Below are positions 16,591 to 25,244 of a stretch of DNA of 64,000 nt, one piece after another. The DNA lies in contig NZ_CP011456.1 of NCBI RefSeq assembly GCF_001277295.1, positions 5,336,001-5,400,000 of the forward strand, in the 5' to 3' direction. The DNA is from Anabaena sp. WA102. GTDB lineage: Bacteria; Cyanobacteriota; Cyanobacteriia; Cyanobacteriales; Nostocaceae. The translations under genes and the position numbers were made by a program. The stretch's first letter is position 1. Every line of letters starts with the position of its first letter. The notes below the pieces were generated by a model, which saw only the letters and a list, made by a program, of their open reading frames with translations, did not search any database and had not been told where the DNA came from.

Positions 16591-16914
16591 TTTCATAATT
16601 AGACAACAAAAGCAAAAGGTATACTAAACACGGGTGAGATTTAAGGGACTACCAAGAAATAAATTGTCCCAAAAAATAATTTATGGTCATTCTAGAAATA
16701 AAAATAATCATGATTAGAGGAAATATTGCGGTTGCTGAGTTTAGGGCATAAAAAGCACATGAAAAGTCTACACTCAGAAAAAAGTAGCCGAGTGAGAAGT
16801 ATGTCTATTTGAAATTATCAAGTGTTTAGTTGAAATGAAAAGTTAAGTTAAGTTTTTCCAAAACAGATATCAATAAACCAATTACCTAGATTCGGCAAAA
16901 TTTCATCTGCAGAA
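16591..16914. other. Intergenic region without a recognised gene
   Basis: AT-rich. It holds a partial copy of MITE family 3 (GGGACTACCAAGAAATAAATT near 16645) and nothing else I can support. Confidence 0.5.
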
Positions 16915-17253
16915 ATGTATTCTTCCCCAGATATTAATATCTTAAAAATGGAACAATACCAGCATATTCCTTTTTTAATGTTTGTTAATTCTAATGTCAT
17001 GAGAATCTTTAAGAGTCCGACTTTTACAGAAGTAGCAAGATTGGACACGAAAAAGGTTTTAGAACATTATAATCCAAAAAGCATCGAAGGAATCATCTAT
17101 CAATCTACTTTAATAACTTTAACTCAATCATGGTTAAGAGATTTAGCTTATCATTGGAAAAGTCAAACCCCTCCTTACATTGAGGAGATGAAGGAAATTG
17201 GCTTATTTACTCTTTTGTTTGATGGTACAACAGAGGAGTTAGAATTATTATGA
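16915..17253 (+). CDS. Hypothetical protein, likely partner of a truncated PIN protein
   Basis: 112 aa from the ATG at 16915; other in-frame starts (for example MEQYQH) are possible. It has no signal peptide or membrane segment. The middle (LEHYNPKSIEGIIYQSTLI) is helical. Its stop overlaps the start of a PIN-like ORF by four bases (ATGA), the normal coupling of antitoxin and toxin, so I infer it was the first gene of a two-gene module. I do not recognise its family. Confidence 0.45.
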   Translation: MYSSPDINILKMEQYQHIPFLMFVNSNVMRIFKSPTFTEVARLDTKKVLEHYNPKSIEGIIYQSTLITLTQSWLRDLAYHWKSQTPPYIEEMKEIGLFTLLFDGTTEELELL

Positions 17254-17315
17254 TTATTTATTTAGAAACTAATTCAATTATGGCAATTGCCAAAGGAAGA
17301 GACTTGAATTTCTAA
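17250..17315 (+). pseudogene. Truncated PIN-domain protein N-terminus
   Basis: Starting at the ATG overlapping the previous stop, it reads MIIYLETNSIMAIAKGRDLN then stops after 21 codons. YLETN with a following AKGRD is a PIN-family N-terminus. No continuation of the domain is visible in any frame downstream, so the rest appears deleted. Confidence 0.55.
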
Positions 17316-17405
17316 TCTGATTATAGCATGATATATTAAAAATAATTCTAGGAAATATGATAAAATGTAACAATACCTTGTCCAAATTAGAAAAAGCCTT
17401 GATTT

Positions 17406-17498
17406 GTAGGTTGGGTTGTGGAACGTGAACGTTCGCGGAGCAATTAGCATGAAACCCAACAAATGCGTTGGGTTGCGCTGTCGCTTAACCCAACCTAC
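17406..17498. repeat. Palindromic dispersed repeat (GTAGGTTGGGTT family)
   Basis: GTAGGTTGGGTT at the left end is the reverse complement of AACCCAACCTAC at the right end. The interior repeats AACCCAAC and GTTGGGTT. A partial copy lies at 18334-18363. Confidence 0.6.
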
Positions 17499-17575
17499 AG
17501 GAAATGCACAAGGTATTGATGTAATAGAAATATTTTCTTCATCAAAATTAGTTAAACAAAAAGCAGCTAGAAACT

Positions 17576-17824
17576 ATGAAAGCCTTAGAAGTTACTGGAA
17601 AAATTCAACAGGGACAATTAACCTTAGATTATCCTTTAGAAGTTGATGGTTTTAATATTGTTAAGGTAATTATTCTCCTACCAGAAGCAGATGACATTGA
17701 ATCTGATCCTGATGACACTCCAATTCAGGAAATAAAAGAGAGTTTAAAAACAGCATTACAAGAAGCAAAAGCAGGAAAAAGAATCCCTTTAGAAAAAATG
17801 TGGGAAGGAATTGATGCAGAATGA
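17576..17824 (+). CDS. Antitoxin-like protein upstream of a RelE/ParE-like toxin
   Basis: 82 aa. MKALEVTGKIQQGQLTLDYP then VKVIILLPEAD is the N-terminus of a family of cyanobacterial antitoxins usually found before RelE-like genes. The C-terminus (KRIPLEKMWEGIDAE) is acidic. It overlaps the toxin start by 11 bp. It appears intact although the toxin is interrupted. Confidence 0.65.
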   Translation: MKALEVTGKIQQGQLTLDYPLEVDGFNIVKVIILLPEADDIESDPDDTPIQEIKESLKTALQEAKAGKRIPLEKMWEGIDAE

Positions 17825-18280
17825 TTCTTTTTTAATTAATATTGATTTAACTCCTGAATATCAGAGAAATTTAAAACATTTAGCCAAAAAATACCGAAAT
17901 ATTCGTTCTGATACTCAATCTTTCATTACACAATTGCAAAAAGGAAATTTATTAGGAGATAGATTAACTGGTTTTAATGAAGATGTTTATATTTATAAAG
18001 CTAGAGTCAAAAATAGTAAGTAGGTAAACAAAATAAAAATGAGGGGTATTGCATTTTTTAAAATGGCTGAAACTCAATCAGAATCTCGCATTGAGACAAC
18101 TTTACATACCGTTATATACCTTTAAATTTTTCTGTTTACCTACTTAATCTTCAAAAAGGTAAAAGTGCTGGTTATCGGGTAATTTATTTACTTGAATCAG
18201 AAACCAGCATTTTATTGTTAACCATTTACAGTAAATCTGAACAAGAAGATATTACAGATTATGAGATTAATTCTATTTAA
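17814..18280 (+). pseudogene. RelE/ParE-like toxin interrupted by a MITE
   Basis: The 5' part (from MQNDSFLINIDLTPEYQRNL to RVKNSK) stops at 18023 inside a small element. Deleting 18019-18144 plus one copy of the TA duplication rejoins the frame exactly: ...RVKNSNLQKGKSAGYRVIYL and on to DITDYEINSI, stop at 18280. The restored protein, about 113 aa, reads as a RelE-like toxin (GYRVIYLLE core strand). So the toxin was inactivated by a single clean insertion and has had no further decay, which implies a recent event. Confidence 0.8.
18019..18144. mobile_element. 126-bp TA-flanked MITE inside the toxin gene
   Basis: The ends are AGTAGGTAAACA and TGTTTACCTACT, perfect inverted repeats, with TA on each side (18017-18018 and 18145-18146). 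The end sequence is shared with MITE family 1, but the interior differs. Precise removal restores the toxin reading frame, which fixes both boundaries and the TA duplication. Confidence 0.85.
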
Positions 18281-18333
18281 GAGGAGTTTTATAGAGATGA
18301 ATAAAAAACGCCAATAAGATAAAGATAATAAAT

Positions 18334-18359
18334 GTTGGGTTTCCTTGCGTCAACCCAAC
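18334..18359. terminator. Possible bidirectional hairpin between convergent genes
   Basis: GTTGGGT and ACCCAAC are separated by 12 bases, between the toxin remnant and the convergent methyltransferase gene. There is no strong T-tract. It is also part of the dispersed GTAGGTTGGG repeat family. Confidence 0.3.
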
Positions 18360-18372
18360 CTACTAAAAGTTA

Positions 18373-19857
18373 TCAAATATCTAATTCTATTTGATTAACT
18401 TTCACTTCTTTGTGTTTTTCTGCACTTTTAAGAACTTCATTAATTAAGGGAATATTTAACTTTTGTTTGTTTTCAATAATATCTTGAATTGTAATAATCT
18501 GAACTTTATCACAACTATGAGTCATGAATTTATTTTGATAAAAGCCAGCGGATTTGGCGGTTTTTAACATATCTTTTGTAGGATTTTCTAAGGTTATAAA
18601 TATAGCTATACTGGCATTTTCTAGCGTCATTGTTCCTAGTAAATCCCGGATATCTCCTGATTTAACTTTACCAGATTTAACTTGAAAAATTACTTTCTCT
18701 AGTTCACCTTTATCACCATAAAATAAAACAGTTCCATCTACTCCTTTATCTGCTCCTTTTTTAGTGTTAATTATGGCTCGATTATTAGTATAAGTTAAAA
18801 TTGCCCATTTTTCAAATTCTTTACGAGTGCGATCATCTGCTTTATTTGCTAATGCTATTGCACTTTCTATATCTTTAGGAATACCATGAAGTTTGATGGT
18901 ATCTACAAAATCTTTACCAAAGCTGTCTTCTAATCTTTTTAAAATTAAACTAATACTTTGATAAGTAATATCAATTCCTATCCATTGTCGGTCTAATTTT
19001 TGGCAAACTGCAACAGTTGTACCACATCCACAATAAGCATCTAATATTATATCATTTTCATTAGAACTGGCTTTAATTATTCTTTCTAGTAATGATTCTG
19101 GTTTCTGTGTTGGATAACCTAAACGTTCTGGATCATTAGCATTTAATATATTAATTAACCACCAGTCTTCAGGTATTTTACCAAGAGGATGAGGTTTATA
19201 GACTTTATTAGTACCTTTATGTTTTCCCCACATTGCATCATCAGTTCGTCCAATTCCTTCCGCTTGATAGGGCATCCTAATTTTATCTGCATTGAAAATG
19301 TAATCTTTTGTTTTTGAATATCTAAAAATTACATCATGTCGTCTACCAAAATCCTTTTTAGGAGAACCTCCACCACGATAACACCAAATAAGTTCATTCA
19401 AAAAATCTCCACCCTGAGAACAAAAAACAGCATCTAATATTAACTTTAAATAGTGACTAGACGTAGGATCACAATGTAGATAAAAACTACCTGTAGGTTT
19501 CAAAACTCGATGAATTCCTGTTATTCTTAAAGTCATACTCACCAAATAAGCGAGTAAACTTCCCTTTCCTAAGACATTACTTAAACCTGAAATTAAACCA
19601 ATACATTGTTGAGTAAATAAACCATGATAATTAGTAATAATTTCATCTATTCCCCGAATAGCGTGATCATCCCATTCCCAAGTATCAATAAATGCTTGAG
19701 CTTGTGCTTTATCTTCTGCACCAATATTATTATAAATTTGATTGTAGTTGCGTTTAGAATTAAAAGGAGGATCAATATAACATAAGTCAACAGACTCATC
19801 TTTTATGTAACGTCTTAAAACTTCTAAATTGTCCCCATAATAAAGTTGATTAACCAT
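18373..19857 (-). CDS. Beta-class DNA methyltransferase fused to an Mrr-like nuclease domain
   Basis: 494 aa. Motif IV comes first (CYIDPPFNSKRNYN, residues about 26-39) and motif I much later (ILDAYCGCGTTVAV, about 272), the beta-class order of N6-adenine/N4-cytosine methylases. A target-recognition region lies between. From about residue 365 a second domain begins with DKGVDGTVLFY and VIFQVKSGKVKSGD, the D...QxK core of PD-(D/E)xK nucleases of the Mrr type. A methylase and nuclease in one chain suggests a self-contained restriction-modification or DNA-modification enzyme. The neighbouring STAND ATPase is divergent, 197 bp away. Confidence 0.8.
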   Translation of the reverse strand: MVNQLYYGDNLEVLRRYIKDESVDLCYIDPPFNSKRNYNQIYNNIGAEDKAQAQAFIDTWEWDDHAIRGIDEIITNYHGLFTQQCIGLISGLSNVLGKGSLLAYLVSMTLRITGIHRVLKPTGSFYLHCDPTSSHYLKLILDAVFCSQGGDFLNELIWCYRGGGSPKKDFGRRHDVIFRYSKTKDYIFNADKIRMPYQAEGIGRTDDAMWGKHKGTNKVYKPHPLGKIPEDWWLINILNANDPERLGYPTQKPESLLERIIKASSNENDIILDAYCGCGTTVAVCQKLDRQWIGIDITYQSISLILKRLEDSFGKDFVDTIKLHGIPKDIESAIALANKADDRTRKEFEKWAILTYTNNRAIINTKKGADKGVDGTVLFYGDKGELEKVIFQVKSGKVKSGDIRDLLGTMTLENASIAIFITLENPTKDMLKTAKSAGFYQNKFMTHSCDKVQIITIQDIIENKQKLNIPLINEVLKSAEKHKEVKVNQIELDI

Positions 19858-20054
19858 TGTTTTCGTGCAATTATTTTGCTTAAATTAACCCTGATTAATC
19901 ATTCTTATACCTAATTACTTTTTTGTCATACCAGAAAATATGAGATATTCTCTGATGTTTTATTAAGAAATTTTAAGAAAATACCTGAAAAACCCTGATA
20001 ATCTGGAAACAGATTGAGTTATAATGGCTACAAAGATTAACTCATCTAAGTTTT

Positions 20055-21401
20055 ATGACTGTTACAGAAATTTTACAATTTGTGGATAATTTAGTATTTA
20101 CTAAGACTGATAAACATTTAGATGATCTGCAAAAAAAGATTATTGAGGAACTATTTCAGGGTAAAACTTATAGACAAATTGCCAATATTTATGATTATGA
20201 TGAGGGTTATATCGGTGATGAAAGTAGGAATCTATTTAAAATATTATCTGAAAGTTTAGGTCAAAATGTTAATAAATCTAATTTTTGTTGGACTATAGAA
20301 AGAGTTACAAAATCTAGAATTATTAATTTTGAAAAAAATAATATTAATTGGTGTTCTAATAATCAAACATCAAATCATTATCAACAGAATAATAATATAG
20401 AACAATCTAAATCCTCTTACCATGATTTAACGCTATCCCCTAAAATTACTCGTTTTTACGGAAGAAAAAAAGATTTAGATTATTTATCTAATGGGATATT
20501 AAATCAACACACTCATTTAATCTCTGTGTTAGGATTATCTGGAATTGGTAAAACTACCCTTGTGAAAAGATCTGTTGATCTAAATCTCCAACAATTTGAA
20601 GTTATTATCTGGAGAAGTTTAAAATTTCCTAAATCCCTAGATTTACTTATTGATGATTTATTGAATGTTTGTCAACAAGAAGCTAAAGCAACCATAGATG
20701 ATAAATTAAAACAATTATTTAATATCTTTAAAAATAAAAAATGCTTAGTTGTTTTAGATGATTTAGAAAATATCTTTGTTAATTGTCAATTTGCAGGACA
20801 ATATAAACCTGAATATCAAGATTATAAAACCTTCCTCCAAATGATCACAGAAATTGAACATCAAAGTTGTTTAATTCTCATTAGTCAGGAAAAATGCCAA
20901 GAAATGATTTCTTTAGATAGTGAACTTTATCCGATTCATTGTTTAGAATTATCAGGTTTAAATAATGCAGCTACAGAGATATTAAAAAATCAAGGATTAA
21001 AAAATGAGGAAACTTGGTTAAACTTAATTAACTTATATGAAAGTCATCCTAAATATTTACAATATATCAGTATTTTAATTAAAGATGTCTTTCAGAGTGA
21101 AGTTGCCGAATTTATCAAAGAAAATAGTTTAATTTTAACAGAAGATTTTAAATCTCTGTTTGATTTAATATGGATGAGATTATCTGAAGTTGAAAAAGAG
21201 ATATTATTGAAAATTAGTCAAAATGATCAACCTATATCTAGAGATGAGATAAAACAACTTTTATCATTGTCATCAATGGATATAATTAACGGGTTACAAT
21301 CATTAACAAGAAGATTTTTAGTATCCAAATTAGAAAATGATCAAAAACTATATACTCTTTCTGCCGTTTTTAAAGAATATCTCAGAATTTATCATCATTA
21401 A
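20055..21401 (+). CDS. STAND (NB-ARC-type) ATPase with N-terminal helix-turn-helix
   Basis: 448 aa. Residues 1-100 resemble the N-terminal helical domain that precedes NB-ARC in many cyanobacterial proteins (FQGKTYRQIANIYDYDEGYI). The P-loop is VLGLSGIGKTTLVKR (about 165) and Walker B is KCLVVLDDLENIF. A winged-helix segment follows near the end (DQPISRDEIKQLLSLSSMDI). STAND proteins normally add a repeat sensor (WD40, TPR); this one stops after the winged helix, so it is short or its sensor is encoded elsewhere. Beside a methylase-nuclease fusion it may be a defence or signalling switch, which is inference. Confidence 0.7.
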   Translation: MTVTEILQFVDNLVFTKTDKHLDDLQKKIIEELFQGKTYRQIANIYDYDEGYIGDESRNLFKILSESLGQNVNKSNFCWTIERVTKSRIINFEKNNINWCSNNQTSNHYQQNNNIEQSKSSYHDLTLSPKITRFYGRKKDLDYLSNGILNQHTHLISVLGLSGIGKTTLVKRSVDLNLQQFEVIIWRSLKFPKSLDLLIDDLLNVCQQEAKATIDDKLKQLFNIFKNKKCLVVLDDLENIFVNCQFAGQYKPEYQDYKTFLQMITEIEHQSCLILISQEKCQEMISLDSELYPIHCLELSGLNNAATEILKNQGLKNEETWLNLINLYESHPKYLQYISILIKDVFQSEVAEFIKENSLILTEDFKSLFDLIWMRLSEVEKEILLKISQNDQPISRDEIKQLLSLSSMDIINGLQSLTRRFLVSKLENDQKLYTLSAVFKEYLRIYHH

Positions 21402-21534
21402 TTATACTCCCTTCCTCTTGCTATTGGCATCTGGACTATGAGAAAATTATTTATGCAGCATCTCAGCACAAAAGGCTATGGACTGATAGAATGTGTTCAC
21501 TTTCATAGCTAAGTTGCTTATAAATGAGGTATTT

Positions 21535-22416
21535 ATGAATCAAATTCATCGGGTGGCGATTGTCGGCGGAAATCACGGTAATGAGTTAACGGGAGTTTAC
21601 TTGGTGAAAAAGTTTCAGCAATATCCCCATTTAATTCATCGAGGCAGTTTTGAAACTTTATCATTACTTGGTAATCCTAAAGCTATTGCTGCACGGACAA
21701 GATATATTGATACAGATCTGAATCGTTGCTTTAATCAAGATAAATTATCAAATTCAAAAATTTCAAGTTACGAAGAATTAAGGGCAAGAGAAATTCAACA
21801 AATATTACAACCAGAAAATCAAGAATCTGTAGATACAATTATTGATGTACATACAACTACTGCCAATATGGGATTATGTATTATTCTGGGAAATTGGCAT
21901 CCTTTTCTGCTGAAATTAGCTGCTGTTTTGAGTGCAGTTAATCCTTCTGTGAAGGTTTATATTCATGAACAACCTCAAGGTAGTGGTTTTCTACGTTCTT
22001 TGTGTGATTTAGGTTTTGCGATTGAAGTTGGTGCTGTACCCCAAGGAATTTTAAATGCGGAATTATTTCAACAAACTGAACAACTTATTTATAGTGTTTT
22101 AGATTATTTTGAAGACTATAATCAAGGAAAAGATTTACCAAAAAATAACACACTCACAGTTTATAAATCAATTGGTGTGATTGATTATCCGAGAAATGAA
22201 GTAGGGGAAATTCAGGCGATGATTCATCCCCAACTTCAGTTCCAAGATTATGAACCTTTGCATCCTGGTGATCCTATTTTTATGACTTTCACAGGAGAAG
22301 AAATTTTCTATCAAGGAAATTCTACTGTTTATCCGATCTTTATTAATGAAGCTGCCTATTACGAGAAAGGAATTGCGATGCACATTAGCGAACAGCAGTT
22401 AATTAAGATTGGCTAA
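21535..22416 (+). CDS. Aspartoacylase-like zinc deacylase
   Basis: 293 aa from the ATG at 21535, chosen because GAGG precedes it and MNQIHRVAIVGG matches the family start; an upstream ATG at 21493 would add 14 unrelated residues. Zinc ligands His and Glu lie in GGNHGNELTG and the next His in IDVHTTTANMG. Aspartoacylases release aspartate from N-acetylaspartate; cyanobacterial members may act on other N-acyl amino acids. The 3' end overlaps the convergent glycosyltransferase by 18 bp. Confidence 0.8.
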   Translation: MNQIHRVAIVGGNHGNELTGVYLVKKFQQYPHLIHRGSFETLSLLGNPKAIAARTRYIDTDLNRCFNQDKLSNSKISSYEELRAREIQQILQPENQESVDTIIDVHTTTANMGLCIILGNWHPFLLKLAAVLSAVNPSVKVYIHEQPQGSGFLRSLCDLGFAIEVGAVPQGILNAELFQQTEQLIYSVLDYFEDYNQGKDLPKNNTLTVYKSIGVIDYPRNEVGEIQAMIHPQLQFQDYEPLHPGDPIFMTFTGEEIFYQGNSTVYPIFINEAAYYEKGIAMHISEQQLIKIG

Positions 22417-23508
22417 TTCTCTGGTTTCCATGACTCTGATGATATTGTCTTTTCTCATTAATTCACGATATACACTTAGTGTTTCTTCATTCACTCGTGC
22501 TGCACTAAATCTTTCTAGATTTTGTTGGGCGCGGAATTTCCACTGATTTAAAAGTTGGCGATCGCTCAATAATTGTGTCAAAGTATTAGCTAAGGCTGGA
22601 ATATCCTTGGGTGGCACTAAAATCCCCGCTTGACTATAATCTAAAGTCTCAGGAATACCATCTACATCACTGGCTATAATCGCACAACCAGCTTCCCGCG
22701 CTTCCGTTAGCACTAAGCCAAAAGATTCGCAATGTGAAGCCAGAACAAAGATATCTGTTCCTAACATATAGCGTTGCGGTTCTGCCTGAAATCCTTCAAA
22801 ATGAATGCGATTACTAACACCTGTATTTTGCACCATTGCCTCAAATATCGAACGATCTGGACCATCTCCTACCAAATACAAATGTGCTTGCGGAAAGTCT
22901 GAGGAAACTATTTTAAATGCCTCAATTAACTCATAAATACCTTTGCGGGTATACATCCCAGCCACAGTAGTTATAGATGGATGTGGCATTTCTACTGGTT
23001 GATAATCTGCCAGTTTTTTATGTCGAGGACTTCCTAAAGTTCCATTACTAACCACGCGCAATTTTTGAGGTGGAATACCCCGTTTAATCATTGAATTAGC
23101 TACTGCTTTACTAACTGCAATTACCTGATCAGCTAACCCCATGAGGATAGCACTATGTTGAAACTCATTATGGACAGTAGAAACTAAATGATATTCTCGA
23201 TTCTTGCGAAAAATACCTGCTAAAATCGCTCCTGTCATCATGTGTACATGAACAATATCCGGTTGAAAATCTTTAATAATTTGGCGATAATGCCAAGCAG
23301 CTTTAATCAGATTTAATGGTGTCCGACATTGATTTAAATGAAAATGTTCAACACCGTGATCTGCTAATAATTTTTCATATTCTCCACCAGCAGAAGCTAC
23401 AGCAATATCCAGACCACTTTCTGCTTGTAAACAAGCTAAATCTACAGCAACATTAACAATTCCATTACCGATTTTTTGAACATGATTAGTAATATGTAGA
23501 ATCCGCAT
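22399..23508 (-). CDS. GT4-family glycosyltransferase
   Basis: 369 aa with two Rossmann domains (GT-B fold). The N-terminal half has the acceptor-side pattern IVHVHMMTGA, and the C-terminal half the donor site: GMYTRKGIYELIEAF, then LYLVGDGPDRSIFE and ASHCESFGLVLTEAREAG with the E-x7-E pattern. It would transfer a sugar from a nucleotide donor to a cell-surface glycan. A PIG-L deacetylase gene lies 63 bp upstream on the same strand; the two may act on the same glycolipid, which is inference. Confidence 0.8.
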   Translation of the reverse strand: MRILHITNHVQKIGNGIVNVAVDLACLQAESGLDIAVASAGGEYEKLLADHGVEHFHLNQCRTPLNLIKAAWHYRQIIKDFQPDIVHVHMMTGAILAGIFRKNREYHLVSTVHNEFQHSAILMGLADQVIAVSKAVANSMIKRGIPPQKLRVVSNGTLGSPRHKKLADYQPVEMPHPSITTVAGMYTRKGIYELIEAFKIVSSDFPQAHLYLVGDGPDRSIFEAMVQNTGVSNRIHFEGFQAEPQRYMLGTDIFVLASHCESFGLVLTEAREAGCAIIASDVDGIPETLDYSQAGILVPPKDIPALANTLTQLLSDRQLLNQWKFRAQQNLERFSAARVNEETLSVYRELMRKDNIIRVMETRELANLN

Positions 23509-23571
23509 TTAAATTTTCTCCACTGTAATTATTTATAGCAAATCTTCAGATGCGTTTTCCCTGTCCCTACC

Positions 23572-24354
23572 TTACTCGGATTTAAAAAATATTTCTTCCG
23601 AATATAAAAATCGGTTAATAAATCCCCGAGGTAACATCTCAATCTGTGAAGAATAGGCAGCAATAGCTTTTTGTTTTTTCTCTTTTACTGATGTTACTGA
23701 TAAGCGATAAGCCGCTGCAATGTCTTGTAACTTCAACAGAATAAATAATGGCGATCGCCAAAATACCCAAATAGGATATTGAAGTATTTCTGTATGAATT
23801 TGCGATTGGATAATTGCCTCTTTCACTAAATTATAAGTAGCTTCATGATCTTGATGACAGTCTTTACGGTGAGGCACATAAACCTCTCCCGGTTGATATA
23901 AATTTAGTAGTTCTGAAATTTCAGTAATTATCTGTTGTCTTTTCTCTATATTCAAAGAAGCTAAACTGCCATCTTGGTGATTTAAAAAATGAATCTCTGA
24001 AGGGTTTACTCCCAAAATATTTAACGCCATCAAAGATTCTTTTTGACGAATCTGGATAACTTGATTTTGCATAAGTGGATCTAAGCCATGAGAACCTCTA
24101 CCGTCAGTTAAAAAAGTTATACCTACTTGTATTCCTTGTTCTCTTTTACGGGCAATCATCCCTCCACAACCAAAGGTTTCATCGTCTTGATGAGGAGAAA
24201 AAACCAGTGCTGATTTTTCAGAAAATTTCAAGGGCTGACTTCCCCAATGCAAAATCCACCAGGAAATTAAACTACAATGAATATATTGTATCTGATTTAA
24301 CAATTTATTAGGGATGATTTTTTCTAAAGAGATTAGGTTTTTTTTATGATTCAT
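23572..24354 (-). CDS. PIG-L/LmbE-family deacetylase
   Basis: 260 aa from the ATG at 24354; an earlier TTG at 24378 has no support. The zinc site is visible as FSPHQDDETFGCGG near residue 55 and the later His pair in YVPHRKDCHQDHEATYN. Family members remove N-acetyl from GlcNAc-containing lipids or thiol precursors. With the GT4 gene just downstream on the same strand, a role in modifying a GlcNAc-containing surface sugar is reasonable but not shown. Confidence 0.8.
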   Translation of the reverse strand: MNHKKNLISLEKIIPNKLLNQIQYIHCSLISWWILHWGSQPLKFSEKSALVFSPHQDDETFGCGGMIARKREQGIQVGITFLTDGRGSHGLDPLMQNQVIQIRQKESLMALNILGVNPSEIHFLNHQDGSLASLNIEKRQQIITEISELLNLYQPGEVYVPHRKDCHQDHEATYNLVKEAIIQSQIHTEILQYPIWVFWRSPLFILLKLQDIAAAYRLSVTSVKEKKQKAIAAYSSQIEMLPRGFINRFLYSEEIFFKSE

Positions 24355-25244
24355 AAATTTAAAATTGATTCCAGACAAAATTCAAGTTTTGTAGATAATA
24401 AATATTGATGCTTCCCATAATTAAAATAACTATTTTTATAATAGTCAAACCATAGACAAGAGTATTTATTTTTTTAATAAAGTTATGCTGAACATATCAA
24501 TAAGAAAGTGTTTAAAAATCAGATAGATGCCAAAAAACTCTCTCAGAGTCTGTTTAAAAAGTCATGATTGCTGTATCGAATATTTTACCCCTCCCTAACC
24601 CTCCCCTTATAAAGGGGAGGGAACTAGTACCGCAAGGCGGAAGTCAAAAGTCAAAAGTCAAAATGAAGACAGTATAGGCTTTTGGAGGATTTAGAATGGT
24701 TGGTTTATTTACGCCGTTTTGTACTAGATTTTTATTGTCACCCCTCTTTACAAAGGGAAAGGGGGGTAAAAATGTGATGAAAATTACGGGATACCACTTG
24801 TCATTATTTCAATCTCATGTTTTTAAACATGAGTTTTTTCTGTTCCCTATTGCTTCCTGTTCCCTCTGAATATTTTTCTAGCCAGAAGTGTTTCTATAGA
24901 AACAGTAAATTATCAGTTAGATTAGTTAGAATTTATGGAAATCATCGAAATCCCCATAACCTACCATATAGCGGTATGCACTCTTTGTGAGATCCAGTCA
25001 GCAAATCGTTAAGCCTGTAGGGACGTGGTTTTCCCGTCCTCGATTGTATTGCATCCTAAAAATAACTGCTATATAAAGTTAAGCAGTGCTTAATCACAGT
25101 AGGGCTTAATGTTTACCATTAAATTTAGCTAGTTTTTGTATTCCATCAGACTGTAATGATTACTAAATTTTGGCTGAAGTTATAAATTGAGTAATTATTG
25201 CATTAGTATAAGTTATCTTGGGTATGCAATGGTGTGCCACTATC
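24355..25244. other. Long intergenic region rich in dispersed repeats
   Basis: No gene recognised. It holds GAAGTCAAAAGTCAAAAGTC heptamers near 24640, a C-rich palindrome (CCCTCCCCTTATAAAGGGGA near 24598) preceded by a stretch repeated at 47160-47215, and a segment near 24675-24730 (TAGGCTTTTGGAGGATTTAG) related to 14523-14580. Confidence 0.6.
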
